Positions 15,599 through 24,550 of a stretch of 64,000 nt of DNA are shown here, one piece after another. Both the position numbers and the translations under genes were made by a program. The stretch covers positions 62,001 through 126,000 of the forward strand of contig CAVRVX010000034.1 of NCBI GenBank assembly GCA_963724735.1, given 5' to 3'. A model generated the notes under the pieces. The model did not search any database, was not told the origin of the DNA, and worked only from the letters and a program-made list of their open reading frames with translations. Origin of the DNA: Rhodoplanes sp963724735. Its GTDB lineage: Bacteria; Pseudomonadota; Alphaproteobacteria; Rhizobiales; Xanthobacteraceae. Within the stretch, counting starts at the first letter, position 1. Each line of letters opens with the position of its first letter.

Positions 15599-18500
15599 TC
15601 ATTCCGCCGGCGTGTGCGCGGCCTCGCGCCGAAGCGCCACCCGCCCGTGACGCGAAAAGATCGAAATCAACACTGGCAAAGTGATGAGGATGACGATGGG
15701 GGCGAGCGCCATCCCGCCGACCACGACGACGGCCAGCGGTTTCTGCACCTGCGAGCCGATGCCGGTGGACAGCGCGGCGGGTAGAAGGCCCACGCCGGCG
15801 ATGATGCACGTCATCAGCACGGGTCGCATTTGCCGCTCGCCGGTTCGCATGAGCGCCGCCCAGCGTTCAAAGCCCGCATCGATAAGGCGATTGTACTGCG
15901 ACAGCACGATGATCCCGTCCATCACCGCGATCCCGAACAGGGCGATGAAGCCAATCGCGGCCGATATGCTGAACGGAATCCCGGTGACCGCAAGCGCGAT
16001 GATGCCGCCGATCACAGCCATGGGGATGACGCTCATCGCAAGCAGCGTGTCGACCCCCGAACCGAAATTGAGAAACAGCAACAGCGCGATCATGCCGAGG
16101 CTGATCGGGACCACGATCTTCAGCCTTCCAATCGCGTCCTGAAGATTGCCGAACTCGCCGACCCAGTCGAGGCGGGAGCCGGCGGGCAACCGCACGCCCG
16201 TCGCCACGCGTTCCTGCGCCTCCTGGATCGCGCTGCCCAGGTCGCGCTCGCGCACGCTGAACTTGATCGGAAGATAGCGTTGCTGGTTTTCCCGATAGAT
16301 GTAAGCGGCGCCCGACACCAGTTGCACGGTGGCGACCTCGCTGAGCGGGATCTGCGTCATCCCGTTCGGCCCCTGAACGCCGATGCGCAGGTTCTGGATC
16401 GCTTCGGGACTCTGGCGGTATTGCGGGGCAAGCCGCACGACGATCGGGAAATATCGGTCGCTGCCCGGCTCGTAAAGGTTGCCGGCCGCCTCGCCGCCGA
16501 TCGCGGCCCTGATCGTCGCATTGATGTCGCCCGGCGTCAGTCCATACCGCGCCGCCCGGGCGCGGTCGATGTCGATCTGAATGGTCGGCTGGCCGAGCGA
16601 AATGAAGACGGCAAGGTCGGCGATGCCAGGGGTTTTCTCAAGCTGGTTGCGAATGGCGTTGGCGGTGTTGGTCAGCGTGGCCAGGTCGTTGCCGAACAGC
16701 TTGATCGAATTCTCGCCTTTGACGCCCGACACGGCCTCCGCGACATTGTCCTGCAGGTACTGGGAGAAGTTGAAGGCGACGCCGGGAAACTCCGCGGTGA
16801 GCCGGGCGAGAATCTCCGCCGTCAGGTCGTCCTTGTCGACGCCCTTGGGCCAGAGACGCGCCGGCTTCAACGGGGCGAAGAACTCGGCGTTGAAGAACCC
16901 GGCAGGATCGGTGCCGTCGTCGGGCCGGCCATGCTGGGACACGACGGACTCGACCTCGGGAAAGCTGCGGATCAAGTTCCGCATGCGATTGACGTAGCCG
17001 TTCCCCTCGTCGAGCGAGATGGTGGACGGCATCGTCGCGCGGATCCACAGATTGCCTTCCTCAAGCTTCGGCAAGAACTCGAGGCCGAGCTGCTGGCCGG
17101 CGTAGACCACGAGCACCATCAGGCCCGTCACGACGGCGAGGACGAACATCCGGTTAGCGAGCCCGAAGCGGAGCACCGGGACATATCCCCCGCTCAGCAT
17201 CCGCACGATCCAGGTTTCCTTTTCGACGACCTTTTCCGGAAGAAGAAACGCGCTGAGCGCCGGCGTCACAGTGAATGTCGCGATCAGGCCGCCGGCCAGC
17301 GCGTAGGCATAGGTCTTGGCCATCGGTCCGAAAATATGCCCCTCCACGCCGCTCAAGGTGAAAAGCGGAATGAAGGCCGCGATGATGATTCCGGCCGAAA
17401 AGAAGATCGACCGGCCGACGCCGGTGCCGGCGCGGTAGATTTCGAGAAGTTTTCCGGTCAGCCCGGCGGCATGGCCATCGGCCGGCTCGGTCCGGCGCCG
17501 CTCGAACGGCTGTCCGAGACCGCGGAATATGGCCTCGACCATGATGACCGTCGCATCGACGATTAGGCCGAAGTCAATGGCGCCGACGGAGAGAAGGTTG
17601 GCGGACTCCCCGCGCAGCACGAGGATGCCGACGGCAAACAGAAGCGCGAAGGGAATGGTCGCGCCGACGATCACGGCGCTGCGCAGATTGCCGAGAAACA
17701 TCCATTGCAGGAGCACGATCAGCACGATGCCCAACAGCATGTTGTGCAGCACCGTGCTGGTGGTCAGGTCGATCAGGTCCTTGCGGTCGTAGATGCGTTC
17801 GATGCGCACCCCTGGCGGCAACACGCCCAATTCGTTGATGCGCTCGACCTCCTCGTGGACGCGCCTGATCGTCGGCATGCTCTGCTCGCCGCGGCGCATC
17901 AGCACGATGCCCTGGACGATGTCGTCGTCGTCGTCCTTGCCGGCAATGCCGAGACGCGGCTGATGCCCGACCGTGACCGTCGCGACGTCGCGCACCAGCA
18001 CCGGGTTGCCGCCGCTCTGCGTCAGCATCGTATTGCTGATGTCTTCGATCGAGCGGATCAGCCCGACCCCCCGCACCACCGCCGACTGCGGGCCGATATT
18101 GACGGTGTTGCCGCCGACATTGATGTTGCTGTTGTTCAGCGTCTGCAACAGTTGCGGGAGGGTGAGCCCGTAGGCGAGCAGCTTGTTGATGTCGACCTGC
18201 AGCTGGAAGGTCTTCGTCTTGCCGCCCCAGCCCACCACGTCGATGACGCCGGGCACCATGCGGAAGCGCCGCTCGAGCACCCAGTCCTGCAGCGTCTTGA
18301 GATCGAGCACGCTGTAATTCGGCGGACCGACGAGCTTGTAGCGGAAGATCTCGCCGATCGGACTGATCGGCGAGATCTGCGGCTGGGCGTTATTCAGCAG
18401 CGGCGGAAGCGAAGCGAGGCGATTGAGGACCTGCTGCAGCGCCTCCTCATAAGTGTAATCGAAGGTGAATTGCAGGTTGACGCTGGACAGGCTGTAAAGC

Positions 18501-18754
18501 GAGATCGTCCGGATGTTGCGCAGGTGCTTGATGCCCGCCACCTGCTTCTCGATCGGGATGGTGACGTAGCGCTCGATCTCCTCCGCCGAGAGCCCCTGGC
18601 TCTGCGTGATGATCGTCACCATCGGCGGCGTCGGGTCGGGATAGGCTTCGATGTTGAGCTGGCGGAAGGCGAAAAGGCCGCCGGCGAAAACCAGCACGAA
18701 CAGGCCGACCATCAACATCCGGTGCTTAAGCGCAATGGCGATCAGAACGTTCAT
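15599..18754 (-). CDS. Heavy-metal efflux RND pump, CzcA type
   Basis: 1051 residues, the usual length for the HME-RND family, with 12 membrane segments and two large periplasmic loops. The family start (NVLIAIALKHRMLMVGLFVLVFAGGLFAFRQLNIEAYPDP) and the porter segments are intact. Membrane segment 4 reads DFGLIVDATVIMVEAIF. Aspartate in the DFG position agrees with divalent-cation pumps like CzcA rather than CusA, but the usual DGA..VEN is changed to DAT..VEA, so the metal is uncertain. It exports metal ions from periplasm or inner membrane using the proton gradient. It follows the adaptor gene by 33 bases on the same strand. Confidence 0.93.
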   Translation of the reverse strand: MNVLIAIALKHRMLMVGLFVLVFAGGLFAFRQLNIEAYPDPTPPMVTIITQSQGLSAEEIERYVTIPIEKQVAGIKHLRNIRTISLYSLSSVNLQFTFDYTYEEALQQVLNRLASLPPLLNNAQPQISPISPIGEIFRYKLVGPPNYSVLDLKTLQDWVLERRFRMVPGVIDVVGWGGKTKTFQLQVDINKLLAYGLTLPQLLQTLNNSNINVGGNTVNIGPQSAVVRGVGLIRSIEDISNTMLTQSGGNPVLVRDVATVTVGHQPRLGIAGKDDDDDIVQGIVLMRRGEQSMPTIRRVHEEVERINELGVLPPGVRIERIYDRKDLIDLTTSTVLHNMLLGIVLIVLLQWMFLGNLRSAVIVGATIPFALLFAVGILVLRGESANLLSVGAIDFGLIVDATVIMVEAIFRGLGQPFERRRTEPADGHAAGLTGKLLEIYRAGTGVGRSIFFSAGIIIAAFIPLFTLSGVEGHIFGPMAKTYAYALAGGLIATFTVTPALSAFLLPEKVVEKETWIVRMLSGGYVPVLRFGLANRMFVLAVVTGLMVLVVYAGQQLGLEFLPKLEEGNLWIRATMPSTISLDEGNGYVNRMRNLIRSFPEVESVVSQHGRPDDGTDPAGFFNAEFFAPLKPARLWPKGVDKDDLTAEILARLTAEFPGVAFNFSQYLQDNVAEAVSGVKGENSIKLFGNDLATLTNTANAIRNQLEKTPGIADLAVFISLGQPTIQIDIDRARAARYGLTPGDINATIRAAIGGEAAGNLYEPGSDRYFPIVVRLAPQYRQSPEAIQNLRIGVQGPNGMTQIPLSEVATVQLVSGAAYIYRENQQRYLPIKFSVRERDLGSAIQEAQERVATGVRLPAGSRLDWVGEFGNLQDAIGRLKIVVPISLGMIALLLFLNFGSGVDTLLAMSVIPMAVIGGIIALAVTGIPFSISAAIGFIALFGIAVMDGIIVLSQYNRLIDAGFERWAALMRTGERQMRPVLMTCIIAGVGLLPAALSTGIGSQVQKPLAVVVVGGMALAPIVILITLPVLISIFSRHGRVALRREAAHTPAE

Positions 18755-18787
18755 TGAACTGTTTTTATAACCCTGATCCCGCGCCGC

Positions 18788-20044
18788 TTAGCTGCCAGTC
18801 GCCACCCGATCGATGAATAGGCTGCCCTTGACCACGATCCGCTCGCCCGGCTTGGCGCCGTCGACGATCTGGATCATGCGTCCATCCGTCATCCCCGTCT
18901 TGAGCTTGCGCAGCTCGATCGTCTTGTCGTCGCGCGCCACCCATGCGCGCACCGAACTGCCCTCGTAGATGAGGGCCTCGCGCGGCGCGGCGGCCGCCAG
19001 CACATCCCGCCTGACCGTGATGGTCACGCTTGCAAACATTTCGGGCTTGAGCAGCCCCTCGGAATTATCGATCGTCGCCCGCACCATCAGCCGCCGGGTC
19101 GCGGGGTCGATCGCGGCGGCGACGTAGTCGATGACGCCGCGGAAGACCCGGTCAGGATAGGCGAGCACGCTGAAGCTCAAGTCTTCGCCGATCGCGACTT
19201 TCCCCGCATCGGTTTCCCGCACGAAGGCGGTGAGCCAGACATTCGAAAGATCGCCGACCACGAACACCGGGTCGCTGGTCGCCGAACTCACATACTGCCC
19301 GGGGCCGACCTTGCGTTGAACGATGGTTCCGGCGATCGGCGAATAAACGGGCGTGTCGGGATTGATCCGGCCGGTCTTCTCAAAAGCGTCGATGTCGCCT
19401 TCGCTGCGCCCGAGGATGCGCAGCCGGTTACGGGCGGCCTCGAGCGCGGTTTCGGCCGAACGCATGTCGTTCTGCGCGGCGACCAGGCCAGCCTGGGCGT
19501 TCTGCATCTCCTTGAGCGGGACCGCCTTCGCCTCGTACAGGTCGCGGCTCCGCTTATCGGTGATCTGCGCGAGGTTGAGGGCGGAGCGCGCTTTGTTCAT
19601 CGTGGTGATCGCCGCGATGAAGTCGTTCTGCGCCTGCACCATGTCGGTCGCTTCGACGACGAACAGGGGTTGGCCGCGCTGGATCATCTCACCAGGCTTC
19701 GCGAACAGCCGCGTCACGCGTCCAGCATAGGGCGAAAAAATCGGCGTCGACCGGTCTTCGTTGACCTGAATCTTTCCTTCGGTCACGAACTCGGAATTGA
19801 ACGAGTGATCCTCGATGGCCTCGACCGTGAGGCTTGCCCACTCCGATTCCTTCGGCCGGTAGACGTGCGCGGCGCGTTTGGCTTCCCCGGTGATTTCTTC
19901 CGGAGGCAAGGCTTTGCCGACCCGGTGCGCAGAGCTCCAGGTCGCCGCGACTCCGGCGATGATCCCGCCGACCAAAACGACGAGCACCAGCTGCGCCCGC
20001 CAGCTCAACGGGCGCGCCGGCCGTTCCGACTTGTTTTCGTCCAC
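18788..20044 (-). CDS. RND efflux periplasmic adaptor, CzcB/CusB type
   Basis: The start is set at the GTG at 20044, which has GGGAGG about eight bases upstream; the frame remains open further but without protein-like sequence. The 418 residues show an N-terminal membrane anchor (AQLVLVVLVGGIIAGVAATW), a barrel-sandwich/lipoyl half (GRVTRLFAKPGEMIQRGQPL), a coiled-coil hairpin (about 130-200), the second lipoyl half (YSPIAGTIVQRKVGPGQYV), a beta barrel and a membrane-proximal domain. It bridges the CzcA-like pump and the outer-membrane channel. It forms a two-gene operon with the pump and is divergent from an Omp25-like gene. Confidence 0.92.
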   Translation of the reverse strand: MDENKSERPARPLSWRAQLVLVVLVGGIIAGVAATWSSAHRVGKALPPEEITGEAKRAAHVYRPKESEWASLTVEAIEDHSFNSEFVTEGKIQVNEDRSTPIFSPYAGRVTRLFAKPGEMIQRGQPLFVVEATDMVQAQNDFIAAITTMNKARSALNLAQITDKRSRDLYEAKAVPLKEMQNAQAGLVAAQNDMRSAETALEAARNRLRILGRSEGDIDAFEKTGRINPDTPVYSPIAGTIVQRKVGPGQYVSSATSDPVFVVGDLSNVWLTAFVRETDAGKVAIGEDLSFSVLAYPDRVFRGVIDYVAAAIDPATRRLMVRATIDNSEGLLKPEMFASVTITVRRDVLAAAAPREALIYEGSSVRAWVARDDKTIELRKLKTGMTDGRMIQIVDGAKPGERIVVKGSLFIDRVATGS

Positions 20045-20121
20045 CCGGCCGCCTCCCGGCAAGCAATGCGAGGGCTGAAAGACATAACCAATATAGAATG
20101 ATTGAAAATTACGCGCATCAT

Positions 20122-20131
20122 ACAAATTTGT
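20122..20131. promoter_or_regulatory. Palindrome ACAAATTTGT in the czcB/omp divergent intergenic region
   Basis: A perfect ten-base palindrome in an AT-rich pocket, flanked by CGCG and GCGC, 78 bases upstream of the adaptor start and about 150 upstream of the Omp25-like start. It could be part of an operator for the metal-efflux operon. No adjacent regulator gene is present, so the role is speculative. Confidence 0.25.
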
Positions 20132-20281
20132 GCGCGGCAGCGGGCACAGACTTGCAGACCGACTCGACCATGAACGCCTGTTCATCTGCGCAGGCGAATT
20201 CAGCGCGGTTTGATGTTGTCCGGCAACCACAGTCCCGGCGAGGCGGGTGTGGTAAAGTCGCTGATGTTGGGGGTGGGGGTC

Positions 20282-21082
20282 ATGAGAAAAATTCTGCTCG
20301 CCAGTGCGGCCGGCCTGGCGATTGTCAGCGCCGCGTCCGCAGCCGACCTTGCTCCGGCGCCCGTGCCGCCTCTCTCGACGGCCTTCAGCTGGACGGGGTG
20401 CTATCTCGGCGGCTTCGCTGGCGGAGCCTGGGCCCAAAACGTCAACGTCGTCGACGCCTATGCCAACGTGCTTGAGTTGCCCTCCAATAACTGGGGATAC
20501 AACCTAAGCAGCAGCTTCATCGGCGGCGGCACGCTCGGTTGCAATTGGCAGCCCGTCGGCACGCCGTGGGTGGTCGGCCTCGAGGGCGAAATCGGGTCGG
20601 TCAAAATGACGGGATCGGCCTACGATTCGCAATTTCCGCTAAGCCCGAACTTCCTTCTTGCGTCGGTCAAGATCGGCGATTGGTACGGACTGGTCACCGG
20701 CCGCCTGGGCCTCGCCTTCGACCGGGTCCTTTTCTACGTCAAGAGCGGCGCGGCTTTCGTCGATGAAACCGCGACGGTCACCCATCCCGCATTCGATGGG
20801 TTTTCGCCCGCCTACGTCGCGACCGCCAACGCGCGAAACAACGTTTACTGGACGCTGGGCGGCGGCATCGAATGGGCCTTCTGGAGCAACTGGACTGTCA
20901 AGGCCGAGTACATGTTCATTGGAACCGACAACAATCTGGCCTGCGGCTACAATCCGGGAGCCGGGGCTATCCCGCCGGGCAACTACTGCTGGACCCACTC
21001 CGGCTTGGACGGCTTCAGCACGGCGAAGATCGGCTTGAACTACCTGTTCGGGGGAACCTCGCCGTTGGTCGCAAAGGACTGA
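20282..21082 (+). CDS. Outer-membrane beta-barrel protein, Omp25/Omp31 type
   Basis: Starts at ATG 20282 after GGGGTGGGGGT. The 266-residue product has a signal peptide (KILLASAAGLAIVSAASAADL) and a barrel with the family segments FSWTGCYLGGFAGGAWA near residue 36, WVVGLEGEIGSVKMTG, and the end AEYMFIGTDNN ... LDGFSTAKIGLNYLFGG. Two-cysteine pairs are unusual but not unique. Proteins of this family are abundant surface porin-like barrels in Hyphomicrobiales. The OprB-type porin gene follows on the same strand 159 bases later. Confidence 0.85.
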   Translation: MRKILLASAAGLAIVSAASAADLAPAPVPPLSTAFSWTGCYLGGFAGGAWAQNVNVVDAYANVLELPSNNWGYNLSSSFIGGGTLGCNWQPVGTPWVVGLEGEIGSVKMTGSAYDSQFPLSPNFLLASVKIGDWYGLVTGRLGLAFDRVLFYVKSGAAFVDETATVTHPAFDGFSPAYVATANARNNVYWTLGGGIEWAFWSNWTVKAEYMFIGTDNNLACGYNPGAGAIPPGNYCWTHSGLDGFSTAKIGLNYLFGGTSPLVAKD

Positions 21083-21241
21083 GCCGTCAGGGTGCGGACG
21101 CGACTACCGGATGCGCCGCGATCGGGTGGAGAGGCGAAATCCGGGTGAGGCAGAATATTGGGGTGGCCTGTCTCCGTACGTTCTCGCCCGGAGCGCAGCG
21201 TTTGCTGGCGCTGTTGGTTCGTCGGCGGGATGGGGGAGATT

Positions 21242-22642
21242 ATGATCGATCGACGCGGCCCGCGGCAAATGGCGTTTGTCGCCTGGGCGGCGCGATTGCT
21301 GTGCGCATGCGCTGCGGTTTGCCTCATTGTTGCGTCCGCATTCGCGAACGACGAGCCGAACGCAAACGGCGTCACCGCGCCTTCGATCGCCACCAGCTTG
21401 CCCTACAACGGAGACCCGACCGGCCTGCGCAAATTGATGGCCACCTACGGCGCGACCTTCAACTTCATTTACACCAATGACGTGCTCGGCAATGTGAATG
21501 GCGGGCTGCGCCGCGGCGTCATCGACCAAGGCAAGCTCGAATACAACATGACGGTGGATTTCGCGAAGCTGATCGGTTGGCAAGGCTTGAGCCTCTACAC
21601 CAACGGCTTCCTGATCCATAATACGGGCCGCATGCGGCGCGACTATGTGGGCGGCATCAACACGATCGCCGCCATCGAGGCGGTGCCGACCGGCCGGTTG
21701 TCGGAGCTGTGGCTGGAGCAAAGCTTCTGGGAAGGCAAAGCCAGCCTGCGCGCCGGTCAACTCGCGGCGGACGTCGAGTTCTTCTACGCCGACGCAGGCT
21801 TCATGTTCCTGCAGACCGACTGGCCGACCATTTCGGCCGTCAATCTGCCAAGCGGCGCGCCGGCCTATCCGCTGTCGACGCCGGGCGTGCGGTTGAAGGT
21901 GGACCCCATAAAGCAGTTTTCGGTGCTGGCGGCCGTCTACAACGGCGATCCCGCCGGGCCGGGCATCGACGGGGATGAGCAACTGCGCAACAAGTACGGC
22001 GTCAATTTCCGGGTCAAAGACCCGCCCTTGGCGCTTGCCGAGGCGCAGCTTCGCATCAATGCGGAGAAGACCGACACCGGGCTTGCCACCAAATTGAAGC
22101 TCGGCGCCTGGGCGCATTTCGGCAAGTTCGACGACGAACGGATCGCCGACAACGGCGCCCTGCTCGCCGACCCGGTAAACTCGACCGGGATCCCGATGAA
22201 GCGGAGAGGCAACAACGGCATTTACGGGGTTCTCGAACAGCAACTCTATCGACCGCAAGGCGGCGATGCGGACAGCGGCATCACCGTGTTCGGCCTCGCA
22301 TCGGGTGCTCCGCAGGACCGGAACATGATCAATTTCTGGTTCCAGACGGGATTGGTTTTTGCCGGCATGATCCCGAAGCGACCGGACGACAAAGTCGGCG
22401 CGGTCTTCGAATATGCGCGCTATTCGAACGGCGTCCGCGGCAACGAGTACAACGAGGCGTTCTTTTCCGGAGTGCCCCAAGTCATCCAAGACTTCGAGGC
22501 CAATCTCGAACTGAGCTATCTCGCGCAGATCGTCCCGGGTTGGACGGTGCAACCCGTCATGACCTATGTCTGGCACCCGAATGGCGGCCTATCGGCCGCA
22601 AACGCGCTCGTGATCGGCGTCCGCTCGATCTGGCACTACTGA
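21242..22642 (+). CDS. Carbohydrate porin, OprB family
   Basis: The ATG at 21242 is preceded by GGGGGAG and yields 466 residues with a signal peptide (LLCACAAVCLIVASAFA). The sequence ATYGATFNFIYTNDVLGNVNGGLRRG, LEQSFWEGKASLRAGQLAADVEFF, and the final LSYLAQIVPGWTVQPVMTYVWHPNG with aromatic end are typical of OprB-like porins, which allow diffusion of sugars through the outer membrane in Pseudomonas. The specific solute is unknown here. It ends before a GC-rich hairpin. Confidence 0.87.
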   Translation: MIDRRGPRQMAFVAWAARLLCACAAVCLIVASAFANDEPNANGVTAPSIATSLPYNGDPTGLRKLMATYGATFNFIYTNDVLGNVNGGLRRGVIDQGKLEYNMTVDFAKLIGWQGLSLYTNGFLIHNTGRMRRDYVGGINTIAAIEAVPTGRLSELWLEQSFWEGKASLRAGQLAADVEFFYADAGFMFLQTDWPTISAVNLPSGAPAYPLSTPGVRLKVDPIKQFSVLAAVYNGDPAGPGIDGDEQLRNKYGVNFRVKDPPLALAEAQLRINAEKTDTGLATKLKLGAWAHFGKFDDERIADNGALLADPVNSTGIPMKRRGNNGIYGVLEQQLYRPQGGDADSGITVFGLASGAPQDRNMINFWFQTGLVFAGMIPKRPDDKVGAVFEYARYSNGVRGNEYNEAFFSGVPQVIQDFEANLELSYLAQIVPGWTVQPVMTYVWHPNGGLSAANALVIGVRSIWHY

Positions 22643-22643
22643 C

Positions 22644-22666
22644 GGCGCCGAACGCGAAACGGCGCC
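22644..22666 (+). terminator. GC-rich hairpin after the OprB porin gene
   Basis: GGCGCCG (22644-22650) pairs with CGGCGCC (22660-22666) around a nine-base loop, starting two bases after the stop codon. There is no T-run, so termination would be weak or factor assisted. Confidence 0.35.
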
Positions 22667-22842
22667 ATTCACTCCCCGGAGCATCTGCAAAATTGCGAAG
22701 GCGCGCGTCGCCAACTGGCGGTTGGTTCGATCAAGAACTCTCGGCGACTGCGGCCGCCCTGTCCCGCGCGCAATCGACCCGCGCCGAAAATAGGCGCGGA
22801 TCAAACCTCAGGAATTTACGAAACAACCGGGACGCCGCGCGG

Positions 22843-23050
22843 TCAGTCCTTGGGATTGAGCAGGATCGCGAGCCGCAGCATGAGCCGGTGCCGCTCGAAA
22901 TTGAGGAGATCGAGATTGCCTGGCTCGTGCACCGCCTTGCCGGCCACCTGGAAGTCCCACGCCGCCGAGATATTGGCGCGGTCGCCGAGCTTGGTGAAGA
23001 AGGTCGGACCCATATAGAGCGCTTCGCCCTTGATCCGGTTGAGCCCCAGC
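22843..23050 (-). pseudogene. 3' remnant of an outer-membrane barrel (transporter-like) gene
   Basis: Reading leftward from about 23050 to a TGA at 22843 gives about 69 codons of protein-like sequence: EALGLNRIKGEALYMGPTFF, then KLGDRANISAAWDFQVAG, then NLDLLNFERHRLMLRLAILL. Alternating hydrophobic strands, the GPTFF...SAAW pattern and the short last strand look like the C-terminal end of an outer-membrane barrel. No start or signal peptide is present; upstream in this frame the sequence enters the glutathione-transferase gene out of frame. It is read as the tail of a deleted gene. Identity of the parent is inference. Confidence 0.5.
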
Positions 23051-23053
23051 GCT

Positions 23054-23677
23054 TCACTGCTGCGCCTTGGCGAGTTCCTCGTCCTTAGCGGTCGCCCGCT
23101 TGAGCGCCGGGCGGTCGGCGAAGCGGGCGATATAGTCGGAAAACTCCGCGCGCGCAGGAATGAGGTTGAACAGCGTGCTCCAGCGCAGCATCGAGCCGAT
23201 CACCACGTCGGCGGCGGTGAACTGATCCCCCAACAGGAAGGGGCTGCGCGTCACGGCGCGCGCGACGACGTCCATGGTCGTGTCGAAATCGCCATAGGGA
23301 AGCGCCTGGCGCGGCGCTTCTTCCGCGCGCTTGAAGGCGCGGTCCATAATCGCCGGTTCGAGCGCCCCCGGCGCAAAGAACAGCCATTTGAGATACGGAC
23401 CGCGCCGCGGATCGCCGATCGGCACATTGAGCCTTGCTTGGGGAAACGCATCGGCGAGGTAGCAGCAGATCGCGGCCACTTCGGTGATGATCACGTCGTT
23501 GTGGCGCAGCGCCGGCGCCTTCCCCATCGGGTTGATCGCCAGATACGCCGGCTCCCGGTTCTCACCTGTCTTCATGTTGAGCACGTGCAGATCGAACGGC
23601 TCGCCGACCTCCTCCAGCATCCAATGGACGACCGAGGAGCGCGAGGGGGCGATGTGATAAAGCGTAAGCGCTGCCAT
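23054..23677 (-). CDS. Glutathione S-transferase family protein
   Basis: 207 residues. The N-terminal thioredoxin-like half reads ALTLYHIAPSRSSVVHWMLEEVGEPFDLHVLN with a Ser-rich catalytic region (PSRSS) and the glutathione-binding segment NPMGKAPALRHNDVIITEVAAICCYLAD. The helical half contains FLLGDQFTAADVVIGSMLRW, the conserved capping motif. It is a cytosolic enzyme of the general GST type, probably detoxification; substrate unknown. It stands alone and abuts the barrel-gene remnant at its 3' end. Confidence 0.93.
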   Translation of the reverse strand: MAALTLYHIAPSRSSVVHWMLEEVGEPFDLHVLNMKTGENREPAYLAINPMGKAPALRHNDVIITEVAAICCYLADAFPQARLNVPIGDPRRGPYLKWLFFAPGALEPAIMDRAFKRAEEAPRQALPYGDFDTTMDVVARAVTRSPFLLGDQFTAADVVIGSMLRWSTLFNLIPARAEFSDYIARFADRPALKRATAKDEELAKAQQ

Positions 23678-23792
23678 GACCGAACCTTTCCTGTCGCGCC
23701 GCCCGCTTCGGCGGCGCCGGTTCGGTCTTAGAGCGCGATCATGACGTTTTGTGGCGCGCGCGGCGAAGAGCGCGTTCGTCGCTGCTTCGTCG

Positions 23793-24323
23793 TCACCCGA
23801 TCGCCTTCAACCCGTTGGCGTAGGCCTTCCAGCGCCGCACATAATTGTCGGCGCCGGCGGCGATCGACTTGGCGGCCTTTTCGTCAAGCGTGCGCGCGAC
23901 ACGGGCGGGCGCGCCGATAATCAGCGAATATTCGGGGAATTCCCTTCCCTCGGGAATGACTGCGCCCGCCCCCACGATCGAGCCGTGGTTGATGCGCACG
24001 CCGTTCATCACGATCGCGCCCATGCCGATGAGGCAGTGCGAGCCGACCGTGCAGCCATGCAGGATGACGTTGTGGCCGATCACGCAATCGCTGCCGATGG
24101 TGAGCGGATAGCCGGGATCGGTGTGCAGCGTCGCATTGTCCTGCACCTGCGAGCCGACGCCTATCTCGATCCACTCATTATCGCCGCGCAGCACCGCGTT
24201 CCACCACACGCTTGCCTCGGCGAGCAGCCGCACGCGGCCGATCAACACCGCCGTTCCGGCGACCCAGGACTGACCCTCGGGCGGAAACTCGGGCCGCACC
24301 CCGTCGAATTCGTAGATCGGCAT
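23793..24323 (-). CDS. Gamma-carbonic anhydrase family protein
   Basis: Start at the ATG at 24323, preceded by AGGAGAG; an open extension to 24515 lacks homology. The 176-residue product is a left-handed beta-helix with hexapeptide repeats, and carries the metal-ligand pattern NATLHTD and IGHNVILHGCTVGSHCLIGMGA, including the histidines of Cam-type zinc sites. Members range from active carbonic anhydrases to CaiE/PaaY-type proteins and complex I subunits, so activity is likely but not certain. The short C-terminal helix (NYVRRWKAYANGLKAIG) is usual. Confidence 0.92.
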   Translation of the reverse strand: MPIYEFDGVRPEFPPEGQSWVAGTAVLIGRVRLLAEASVWWNAVLRGDNEWIEIGVGSQVQDNATLHTDPGYPLTIGSDCVIGHNVILHGCTVGSHCLIGMGAIVMNGVRINHGSIVGAGAVIPEGREFPEYSLIIGAPARVARTLDEKAAKSIAAGADNYVRRWKAYANGLKAIG

Positions 24324-24550
24324 GAACGCTCTCTCCTGATGACGCGTCGCTGAACGCCGCAGCGGGGCAACTTGCCACGGCAAGTCTGGCTTGGCGAGCG
24401 GGGCGCGAAGCGAAAACAGCGGGTGCAAAAAAGAGCTGGCGGGTAAAACGCGCCGCGCCGAGCGACGCGGATAACTCATCGGAGGCTCGCTTGGGTGGGG
24501 ATAGGGCCGTGCCATACTCCGCCGCTGATTCGCGACAGGCGGAGGCGGGC

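Noticed and set aside
15830..17566. Rightward open frame of about 580 codons opposite the czcA-like gene
   Set aside because: Mirror frame of a clear RND pump gene, no hydrophobic segments or domains.
21104..22576. Leftward open frame opposite the OprB porin
   Set aside because: The porin has signal peptide, ribosome-binding site and family pattern; the opposite frame has none.
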